From: JAEUPI01 sp044222685
Lineage (GTDB): Bacteria; Pseudomonadota; Gammaproteobacteria; Burkholderiales; Burkholderiaceae_C
Length of the DNA: 13,877 nt
Direction of reading: 5' to 3'
Assembly (NCBI GenBank): GCA_044222685.1
Contig: JBGAMU010000110.1
Location: 1-13,877, forward strand
Shown: positions 7,163 through 12,884 of the stretch, piece by piece
How positions within the stretch are numbered: position 1 is the first letter of the stretch
Layout: the number at the start of each line of letters is the position of its first letter
Made by a program: the position numbers and the translations under genes
Notes under the pieces: model-generated
The model's database searches: none
Told to the model about the DNA's origin: nothing
The model's input: the letters and a program-made list of their open reading frames with translations, nothing else

Positions 7163-7180
7163 TCGGCATCAATATTGCAA
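7163..7180 (+). promoter_or_regulatory. Putative sigma-54 (RpoN) promoter of the TRAP operon
   Basis: The sequence TCGGCATCAATATTGCAA has the two invariant dinucleotides of RpoN promoters, GG (7165-7166) and GC (7177-7178), separated by exactly 10 bases. The -12 element TTGCA matches the consensus fully and the -24 element keeps GGCA. The expected start of transcription is about 7190, giving a leader of roughly 60 bases before the dctP ATG. RpoN control is established for dicarboxylate uptake genes regulated by DctB/DctD, so the context agrees. No competing sigma-70 promoter was evident in this gap. It is a motif match only. Confidence 0.5.
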
Positions 7181-7252
7181 CGAGCTTGCCGCACGTCACG
7201 GCGCTCGGTGCGCGCGCCCGACGAATCGATCCACTTCCACGAGAGGCAAGCC

Positions 7253-8356
7253 ATGGCTGACTTTTCCACGCCCGCGATCCGCGGGCGCCGCATCGCGCTC
7301 AAGGCCGGCGTCGCCGGCGCGCTGGCGGCCCCGTTGGTCGCTCGTGCGCAGCAGAGCTTCAGCTGGAAGATGACCAGCGCCTACGGCAAGGGCGCACCGT
7401 TCTACATGGACGGCCCCGGCAGCGCGACCGATCTGGCCAAGCGCATCGAGACGATGTCCGCCGGCCGGCTGAAGATCCAGGTGTTCGGCGCCGGCGAGCT
7501 GATCCCTGCGCTCGAGGGCTTCGACGCGGTGCGTGCCGGCACGGTGGAGATGAACCACGCCAACAGCTACTTCTGGACCGGCAAGACCGCCGCCGCGCAG
7601 TACTTCACCGCCGTGCCGTTCGGCCTCAACTTCCAGGGTATCAACGGCTGGCTCTACGACGGCGGCGGCCAGGCGCTGTGGGACGAGGTCTATGCGCCGT
7701 TCGGCCTCAAGGGCATGGCCTGCGGCAACACCGGCGTGCAGATGACGGGCTGGTTCAAGAAGGAGATCAAGTCGGTCGCCGACCTGAAGGGCCTTAAGAT
7801 GCGCATTCCCGGGCTCGCCGGTCGCGTCTACGCGACGCTCGGCGTCGACGTCAAGCTGCTGCCCGGCGGCGAGATCTTCCCCGCGCTGGAGCGCGGCGTG
7901 ATCGACGCGGCCGAGTTCGTCGGCCCGTTCCAGGACCGCAAGCTCGGGCTGCACAAGGCCGCCAAGTACTACTACACCACCGGCTGGCACGAGACCGCCA
8001 CCGTGAGCGAGCTGCTGGTCAACAAGGCCGCGTGGGACAAGCTGCCGGCCGACTTGAAGGCCATCGTCGAGAACGCGGCCGCCGCCTGCAACGTGATCAG
8101 CGAGGCCTGGTGCCAGCGCACCAACGCCGAGGCGATGGAAGACCTGGTGAAGAACCAGGGCGTCATCGCCAAGCCGCTGCCGGAAGACGTGGTGAAGAAG
8201 CTGCGCGAGACCACCACCACCGTGCTGGCCGAGGCGGTCGCGAAGGACGCGATGACGAAGAAGGTGCACGAGTCGTACATGGCCTACATGAAGAAGTACG
8301 TCGACTGGGCCCGCTACAGCGAAGGTCCGTACCACGACGTGGTGCTCGGCATCTGA
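7253..8356 (+). CDS. dctP: TRAP transporter substrate-binding protein, TakP-like (2-oxoacid type)
   Basis: This encodes 367 residues; GAGAGG at 7241-7246 places the start at the ATG at 7253. The N-terminus carries RGRRIALKAGVAGALAAPLV and a likely cut after ARA (residue 32); the twin arginines suggest Tat export, as for many TRAP binding proteins. The mature protein is a periplasmic DctP-type receptor with the segment LKMRIPG, whose Arg184 is the conserved carboxylate-binding arginine of TRAP receptors. GGEIFPALERGVIDAAEFVG and the YYYTTGWHE segment closely resemble Rhodobacter TakP, which binds pyruvate and other 2-oxo acids with sodium. From memory of TakP, its Gln156 and Glu214 would correspond to Gln163 and Glu221 here; the Trp after that Glu is Phe222. 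It is first in an operon with dctQ and dctM. The family is firm; the exact ligand (2-oxoacid, lactate or an aromatic acid) is inferred. Confidence 0.93.
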   Translation: MADFSTPAIRGRRIALKAGVAGALAAPLVARAQQSFSWKMTSAYGKGAPFYMDGPGSATDLAKRIETMSAGRLKIQVFGAGELIPALEGFDAVRAGTVEMNHANSYFWTGKTAAAQYFTAVPFGLNFQGINGWLYDGGGQALWDEVYAPFGLKGMACGNTGVQMTGWFKKEIKSVADLKGLKMRIPGLAGRVYATLGVDVKLLPGGEIFPALERGVIDAAEFVGPFQDRKLGLHKAAKYYYTTGWHETATVSELLVNKAAWDKLPADLKAIVENAAAACNVISEAWCQRTNAEAMEDLVKNQGVIAKPLPEDVVKKLRETTTTVLAEAVAKDAMTKKVHESYMAYMKKYVDWARYSEGPYHDVVLGI

Positions 8357-8367
8357 CGCCGCGGCCC

Positions 8368-8868
8368 ATGTACCGATTCGCCGACGCGGTCGACCGCTGG
8401 GTCGACCGGATCGGCCGCGCTGCGGCCTGGCTCACGCTGGCCGTCGTGGTGCTGATGGCCGCCAACGTGCTGCTGCGTTATGCCTTCAGCATGGGGTCGG
8501 TGTGGTCGCAGGAGCTCGAATGGCACCTGCTCGCGCCGCTGGTGCTGGCCGGCATGACCTACGCGCTCGGCAAGGGCGAGCACGTGCGGGTCGACGTGCT
8601 CTACGCCCGCTATACGCCGCGCGCCCAGGCCGCGGTCGACATCCTCTCCGCCGTGCTCGCGCTGGTCTTCGCGCTGCTGGTGATCCGTTATGCCGTGCCC
8701 TATGTGCGGCAGAGCTACGTGATCGGCGAGATATCGTCCGACCCCGGCGGCCTGACGCACCGCTGGCTGCTGAAGGGCCTGATTCCGCTCGGCTTCGCCC
8801 TCTTCGCACTGCAGGCGGCCGCCCAGGGCGTCGCGGCATGGCGCCGTTTCGTCGAGGCGTCGCGATGA
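8368..8868 (+). CDS. dctQ: TRAP transporter small permease (DctQ)
   Basis: This encodes 166 residues with four hydrophobic segments (about residues 20-40, 50-68, 88-110 and 130-155), the standard DctQ topology. The stretch after TM1, MAANVLLRYAFSMGSVWSQE, followed by an acidic-tryptophan segment and GKGEHVRVDVLY, is typical: the R-Y-F and W-x-x-E-L elements and the G-x-H-V-R-V-D motif recur in DctQ proteins. It is an inner-membrane subunit that pairs with DctM to move the ligand delivered by DctP, driven by the sodium gradient. The ATG at 8368 follows the dctP stop by 11 bp and has no good Shine-Dalgarno sequence, suggesting translational coupling. The stop overlaps the dctM start (ATGA). Confidence 0.92.
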   Translation: MYRFADAVDRWVDRIGRAAAWLTLAVVVLMAANVLLRYAFSMGSVWSQELEWHLLAPLVLAGMTYALGKGEHVRVDVLYARYTPRAQAAVDILSAVLALVFALLVIRYAVPYVRQSYVIGEISSDPGGLTHRWLLKGLIPLGFALFALQAAAQGVAAWRRFVEASR

Positions 8869-10190
8869 GCCTGAACGAATGGCTGGCGATCGGATTGCTG
8901 ATCGCCTTCTTTGCCCTGCTGATGGCCGGCGTGCCGGTGGGCATCACGCTGGCCACCAGCGGCTTCGTGTTCGGCTACCTCGGCTTCGGCGAGACGCTGT
9001 TCATGCTGCTGCCGGCGCGCATCTACGGCGTCGTCGCCAACTACCAGTGGCTGGCGATCCCGCTGTTCGTCTTCATGGGCGTGATGCTCGAGAAAAGCCG
9101 GCTCGCCGAGGATCTGCTCGACGTGATCGGCCACCTCGCCGGCGGCGTGCGCGGCGGCATGGCGCTGGGCATCATCGGCGTCGGCGTGCTGATGGGCGCC
9201 ACCACCGGCATCGTCGGCGCCACCGTCATCACGCTCGGCCTGCTCACGCTGCCCACCCTGCTGCGCCGCGGCTACGACCCCGGCGTGAGCTGTGGCGCGA
9301 TCTGCGCGTCGGGCACGCTGGGGCAGATCATCCCGCCGAGCCTGGTGCTGATCCTGCTGTCCGACATCATGCAGCAGTCGGTCGGCACGCTGTTCGCCGC
9401 CGCCGTGCTGCCGGGGCTGATGCTGGCCGGCCTGTACTGCGCCTACATCGTGGTCTACGGGCTGCTGAGGCCGAACGCGATGCCGCCGGTGCCGCAGGCC
9501 GAACGCGACGCCCTGCCGCGCGCCGAGTTGTGGAAACGCGTGTTCAAGGTCGCGCTGCCGCCGCTGGCGCTGGTGCTCGCGGTGCTGGGCTCGATCATCG
9601 GCGGCGTCGCGGCGCCCACCGAAGCGGCATCGATGGGCGCGCTCGGCTCGATCGTCGTCGTCGCGCTGGCGCGCCGGCTCACGCTGACGGTGCTGCAGGA
9701 CGTGATGCGCGGCACCGCGCGCATCTCGGCGATGGTGCTGTTCATCCTGATGTGCAGCCAGGTCTTCTCGATCGCCTTTCGCGGCCTGCAGGGCGAGAAG
9801 CTGATCGAGGATCTGTTCGCCTTCCTGCCGGGCGGCATCAACGCCGACATCTGGTTCCTGATGGCGCTGATCTTCGTGCTCGGATTCTTCATCGAATGGA
9901 TCGAGATCAGCTACATCGCGGTGCCGCTGTTCCTGCCGATCTTCAACGCCGCGGGGGTCGATCCGGTGTGGCTCGCGATGCTGATCACCGTGAACCTGCA
10001 GACGAGCTTCCTGACGCCGCCGTTCGGCTGGGCCCTCTTCTTCCTGCGCGGCGTGGCGCCGCCGCAGATCACCACGCGGCACATCTATGTCGGCGTGGTG
10101 CCCTTCGTCGCGATGCAGATCCTCGGCATCGTGCTGGTGTTCTTCTTCCCGGCGATCGCCACCTGGCTGCCCAAGGCGATCGGCTGGTAG
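8865..10190 (+). CDS. dctM: TRAP transporter large permease (DctM)
   Basis: This encodes 441 residues, the normal DctM length, with about 12 hydrophobic segments throughout. Family marks include MAGVPVGITLATSG in TM1-2, the conserved GAICASGTLGQIIPPS segment with its Pro-Pro-Ser turn, IGGVAAPTEAASMGALGS near residue 245, and a C-terminal repeat with NLQTSFLTPPFGWALFF. These two pseudo-repeats form the ion- and substrate-binding elevator domain of TRAP permeases. It acts in the inner membrane with DctQ as a sodium-coupled importer. The start overlaps the dctQ stop as ATGA, with GAGG at 8854-8857 as a suitable ribosome site. The gene ends 10 bp before the stop of the convergent small hypothetical gene, and no terminator hairpin with a T-run follows. 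Confidence 0.94.
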   Translation: MSLNEWLAIGLLIAFFALLMAGVPVGITLATSGFVFGYLGFGETLFMLLPARIYGVVANYQWLAIPLFVFMGVMLEKSRLAEDLLDVIGHLAGGVRGGMALGIIGVGVLMGATTGIVGATVITLGLLTLPTLLRRGYDPGVSCGAICASGTLGQIIPPSLVLILLSDIMQQSVGTLFAAAVLPGLMLAGLYCAYIVVYGLLRPNAMPPVPQAERDALPRAELWKRVFKVALPPLALVLAVLGSIIGGVAAPTEAASMGALGSIVVVALARRLTLTVLQDVMRGTARISAMVLFILMCSQVFSIAFRGLQGEKLIEDLFAFLPGGINADIWFLMALIFVLGFFIEWIEISYIAVPLFLPIFNAAGVDPVWLAMLITVNLQTSFLTPPFGWALFFLRGVAPPQITTRHIYVGVVPFVAMQILGIVLVFFFPAIATWLPKAIGW

Positions 10191-10200
10191 CGCGCACCGT

Positions 10201-10500
10201 TCAGTCGCAGGCCTTCGCCCAGGCCTGGCGCTGCGCGGCACTGGTCGCATAGCTGCCGCCGAACAGGCGCGAGCCCCGGCGCACGAACAGCAGCGCCAGC
10301 CGGGCCGACTGGGCGTGACCTTCGTCGGCCAGCTCGCTCAGGGCATGGAAAGCGTCCTGCCAGCAGCCGTCCTGCATCAGACCGAGCGCACGCTCGAAGC
10401 GCTCGATGCGGCCGAACGAGGCCGCCGTCGTCGGCGGCATGCCGATCGGGCGGATCGGCGACGGGTGGCGGGCAAACGGTGCGGAAGTCCTGCGCATCAT
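10201..10500 (-). CDS. Small conserved-looking hypothetical protein (99 aa)
   Basis: I cannot assign a function. The 99-residue product starts at the first of two adjacent ATGs (10500), with AGGAG six bases upstream, so it is very likely translated. Residues 1-25 are Pro/Arg-rich and probably disordered. The rest is helical: FERALGLMQDGCWQDAFHAL and SELADEGHAQSARLALLFVR look like a helix-turn-helix pair of the TPR/Sel1 type (aromatic-Ala-Leu spacing, 'ADEGHAQSARLA'). It ends in LFGGSYATSAAQRQAWAKAC, a terminal motif I associate with small uncharacterised proteins of Burkholderiales. There is no signal peptide or membrane segment. It is divergent from the dodecin gene (152-bp gap) and convergent with dctM. 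It could be a scaffold or an adaptor; this is speculation. Confidence 0.72.
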   Translation of the reverse strand: MMRRTSAPFARHPSPIRPIGMPPTTAASFGRIERFERALGLMQDGCWQDAFHALSELADEGHAQSARLALLFVRRGSRLFGGSYATSAAQRQAWAKACD

Positions 10501-10652
10501 GGTCGGCTCCTGAAGAGGACGACACTGGGTTGCCCCCGAGCGCGCCGCGGTTCAACAAGACCCACACCCGCAAGAGGGTGCGCAGGCCTATCATGGGTTC
10601 GCCGGGGCTGCACGAGACGACACGCCCCGGCGTCCACACAGGAGCGCAAGCC

Positions 10653-10877
10653 ATGGCCAAGAAGAACGCTGATTCCGGCGTCTACCGCGTCACCGAGATC
10701 ATCGGCACCAGCACGGTGTCGTGGGAGGCCGCCGCGAAGAACGCGGTCGAGACGGCCGCCAAGTCGCTGCGCGATCTGCGCGTGGCCGAGATCAGCAAGC
10801 TCGACATGAAGATCGAGAACGGCAAGGTCGCGGCCTACCGCGCCCGCGTGTCGCTGTCGTTCAAGTACGACGGCTGA
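10653..10877 (+). CDS. Dodecin family flavin-binding protein
   Basis: This encodes 74 residues, close to the 65-75 of known dodecins. The ATG at 10653 has GGAG eight bases upstream. The fold can be read directly: strand VYRVTEIIGTS, helix SWEAAAKNAVETAAKSL, strand LRVAEISKLDMKIENGKV and strand AYRARVSLSFKYDG. The SWEAA tryptophan (Trp24) is the residue that stacks on the flavin in dodecins, and the hydrophilic KIENGKV turn is typical. Dodecins form hollow cytosolic dodecamers that bind FMN/FAD or riboflavin (or CoA) and buffer free flavin. Upstream there is TATCAT (10589-10594), a possible -10 box without a recognisable -35, and a small inverted repeat CACCC-N6-GGGTG (10565-10580). It ends 15 bp before the convergent cytochrome gene. 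Confidence 0.93.
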   Translation: MAKKNADSGVYRVTEIIGTSTVSWEAAAKNAVETAAKSLRDLRVAEISKLDMKIENGKVAAYRARVSLSFKYDG

Positions 10878-10892
10878 GCCGCTGGCCGCCGG

Positions 10893-11489
10893 TCAGGGTG
10901 CGGGCCGGTAGCTGGCCAGGTAGTGGGCCAGGTTGGCCAGGTCGGCGTCGCGCAGGCCGTACAGCGACGCCGACATGATGGTGTCGCGCCCCGGGCCGGC
11001 ATGGTCGCGGAACTGCTTCATCGCCTGCATCAGGTAGGCCTCGTCCTGCCCGGCCAGGCGGGGCACCTGCTGCTGGCCGACGAACGTGCTCAGGTGGCAG
11101 GTGCCGCACAGCGCCTTGCGCGCCAGCTCGGCGCCCAGGCGCTGGCGCTCGGGCTGCACCGCCACCGGGCGCGGCACGAACGGCTGCGCGGCGAAGTAGC
11201 GCGCAAGGTCCACGATCTGCTCGTCGCTCAGGCGCGCCATCGCGTCCTTCATCACCGGGATGTCGCGCAAGCCTTCGCGCACCAGCACCAGCTGGTTCTC
11301 GATGAACACCTTCGGCTGGCCGGCGATCGACGGCGTCAGCGGCACGGTCGCGTTGCCGCCGAGGCCGTGGCACGCCGCGCACAAGGCCAGCGTCTCGGCA
11401 GCGGGCTCGGCGCGCGAAGCCGGCGCGAGCAGCAGCGACCCGGCCGCTGCCAGGCCCGCCGCCGCGCGCCGCCATCGCTCACCGGGCAT
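10893..11489 (-). CDS. Di-haem c-type cytochrome
   Basis: This encodes 198 residues from the ATG at 11489, which overlaps the end of the upstream dehydrogenase gene by 11 bp; an in-frame ATG at 11510 is the alternative. A Sec signal peptide is clear: basic RWRR, hydrophobic AAAGLAAAGSLLLAP, cut near ASRA (residue 27). Two cytochrome c domains follow, each with a CXXCH haem-attachment site: CAACH (37-41) and CGTCH (128-132). Likely Met axial ligands are Met80 or Met84 in IPVMKDAM and Met172 in DTIMSASL. The layout resembles the two-domain cytochrome c4/c553-like proteins that carry electrons in the periplasm. Directly behind a PQQ-type dehydrogenase, it is most simply its electron acceptor on the way to a terminal oxidase; this partnership is inferred from the operon. 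Confidence 0.92.
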   Translation of the reverse strand: MPGERWRRAAAGLAAAGSLLLAPASRAEPAAETLALCAACHGLGGNATVPLTPSIAGQPKVFIENQLVLVREGLRDIPVMKDAMARLSDEQIVDLARYFAAQPFVPRPVAVQPERQRLGAELARKALCGTCHLSTFVGQQQVPRLAGQDEAYLMQAMKQFRDHAGPGRDTIMSASLYGLRDADLANLAHYLASYRPAP

Positions 11490-12714
11490 AGCTGATGCGA
11501 TAGATCGCACCGAGCTGCTCGTCGGTGACGAGCAGCGCGCCGTCGGGCATCTGCAGCATGTAGGTCGGCCGGCCCGAGAAGCTGTCGTTGCTCTCGTTCA
11601 GGAAGCCGGTCATGAACGGCACGATCTGCGCATTGCTGCCGTCGGCGCCGGCGCGCACGGTGACGACGTCGTAACCGAACTTCTTGGTGCGGTTCCACGA
11701 CCCCTTGCGGGCGACGAACAGCACGTTGCTGTACTCGGCCGGGAACATGCTGCCGGTGTAGAAGTGCGCGCCCATCACCGCGGCGTGCGGCCCCATCGTC
11801 TTCACCGGCAGCGTGACGCCGTCGCACGGCCCCGCCTTGCGGATGTCCTTGTCGGCCACGCCGGCGGCGTGGCAGTACGGGAAGCCGAAGAACGCGCCGG
11901 TGGCCGGCATGCGGTTGAGTTCGTCCTCCGGCGTGTCGTCGCCCATCCAGTCGCGGCCATGGTCGGTGAACCACATCTCCTTGGTGACCGGATGCCAGGT
12001 GAAGCCCTGCGTGTTGCGCACGCCGCGTGCGATGACCTCCATGCCGGAGCCATCGGCGTTGTAGCGGCGGATCTGCGCGTACTCCTCGCCCGGCACGCAG
12101 ATGTTGCACGGCGCGCCGAACGGCACGTACAGCTTGCCGTCGGGCCCGAAGGCGATGTACTTCCAGTTGTGGTGCTGCTCCTTCGGCAGCTTGAAGGCAG
12201 CGGTCATGTCCACCGGCGCCACCGTCGGGTTCTTCTCGATGCCGTCGAAGCGCAGCACCTTGTCGATCGCCATCACGTACAGCGCACCGTTGCTGAACGC
12301 GACGCCGGCGGGCTGGTTCAGCTTGTCGACGACGACGCGGCTCGAGCGCTGGCTGCCGCCGTCGGTGACCTCGTAGACGCGGCCGATGCCGCGTGTGCCG
12401 ATGTAGATCTTGCCGTCGCTGCCGCGCGCCATCGCGCGCGCACCGGGCATGCCGGTGGCCCACACCTCGGCCTTGAAGCCCGGCGGCAGCTTGAAGCTCG
12501 CCACGGGGATGTCGCTCGCCGGCGTGGCGGTCATCTTGCCGGCGATCGGTGCCAGCGGCGAGCTGGCCTGGTCGGCCGTGCGGCCCTGCTGCCAGGCCGG
12601 CGCGGGTGCGGCGGCCGCGGGGGCGGCCGCAGGCGCGGCCGCCGGCGGCTTCATCGACTGGCAAGCGGCCAGCAGTGCCAGCGTCATGACGGCGGCGATG
12701 GTATGCAGTTTCAT
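11479..12714 (-). CDS. PQQ-type sorbosone dehydrogenase-like lipoprotein
   Basis: This encodes 411 residues; GAGGAGA lies 5-6 bases before the ATG at 12714. The N-terminus is a lipoprotein signal, MKLHTIAAVMTLALLAACQS, with lipobox LAAC and Cys18 as the lipidated residue. An Ala/Pro linker (about 22-41) follows, then a six-bladed beta-propeller of the soluble glucose/sorbosone dehydrogenase family. Family marks: HHNWKYIAFGPDGKLYVPFG (about 181-200), RGVRNTQGF (Arg233-Asn234, matching the PQQ-contacting Arg-Asn of soluble glucose dehydrogenase), FTDHGRDWMGDDTPEDELN, and a C-terminal MPDGALLVTDEQLGAIYRI. Cysteine pairs Cys203/Cys206 and Cys281/Cys297 may form disulfides. It probably oxidises an aldose or aldehyde using PQQ at the membrane face of the periplasm, passing electrons to the cytochrome encoded downstream. 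The substrate is unknown, and no PQQ synthesis genes are in the window. Confidence 0.9.
   Translation of the reverse strand: MKLHTIAAVMTLALLAACQSMKPPAAAPAAAPAAAAPAPAWQQGRTADQASSPLAPIAGKMTATPASDIPVASFKLPPGFKAEVWATGMPGARAMARGSDGKIYIGTRGIGRVYEVTDGGSQRSSRVVVDKLNQPAGVAFSNGALYVMAIDKVLRFDGIEKNPTVAPVDMTAAFKLPKEQHHNWKYIAFGPDGKLYVPFGAPCNICVPGEEYAQIRRYNADGSGMEVIARGVRNTQGFTWHPVTKEMWFTDHGRDWMGDDTPEDELNRMPATGAFFGFPYCHAAGVADKDIRKAGPCDGVTLPVKTMGPHAAVMGAHFYTGSMFPAEYSNVLFVARKGSWNRTKKFGYDVVTVRAGADGSNAQIVPFMTGFLNESNDSFSGRPTYMLQMPDGALLVTDEQLGAIYRISYAR
12611..12642. repeat. 12-bp GC-only tandem repeat encoding an Ala/Pro linker
   Basis: The octamer GCGGCCGC occurs at 12611, 12623 and 12635, exactly 12 bp apart, with near-identical 4-base spacers. 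It encodes the AAAP-type repeats (about residues 25-37) of the dehydrogenase lipoprotein linker. Because the period is a multiple of three, gain or loss of a unit would lengthen or shorten the linker without a frameshift. Confidence 0.8.
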
Positions 12715-12761
12715 CCGTGTCTCCTCGATGTTGTGGGTCGGGCCTCGTCCGAAGGGCGCCG

Positions 12762-12790
12762 ATCATGGTGGGCGCGTCAGTCGGCGTCAA
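12762..12790 (-). promoter_or_regulatory. Putative sigma-70 promoter of the dehydrogenase-cytochrome operon
   Basis: On the minus strand, TTGACG (-35; plus coordinates 12785-12790, five of six consensus bases) is followed after 17 bp by CATGAT (-10; 12762-12767, four of six). Transcription would start about 12755, leaving a leader of about 40 bases to the ATG at 12714 with its GAGGAGA ribosome site. The spacing is ideal and the position sensible. It is the best sigma-70 match I found in the window, but still a motif match only. Confidence 0.5.
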
Positions 12791-12884
12791 GGCGCGAGCC
12801 TGTCGCGGGGGATGGTCCTGGGGGCTTTCGTGCGGCTGGGTTTTCCCGAATCGCACGCGTGAGTCGCGCGGGCAGAGTGCGGTC

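Noticed and set aside
3121..7186. 11-bp direct repeat TGCAACGAGCT at 3121-3131 and 7176-7186, each in a divergent intergenic gap
   Set aside because: The flanks do not extend the match and the second copy is partly explained by the putative sigma-54 -12 element; one 11-mer recurrence is weak evidence for a shared operator.
8715..10250. 511-codon minus-strand open frame opposite dctQ/dctM
   Set aside because: Shadow of the DctM frame; composition is His/Arg/Gln/Asp-rich without motifs, while DctM is unambiguous.
10910..10950. Repeated GGCCAGGT-like units at the 3' end of the cytochrome gene
   Set aside because: They are explained by Leu-Ala codons in the helical LANLAHYLA-type ending of the protein.
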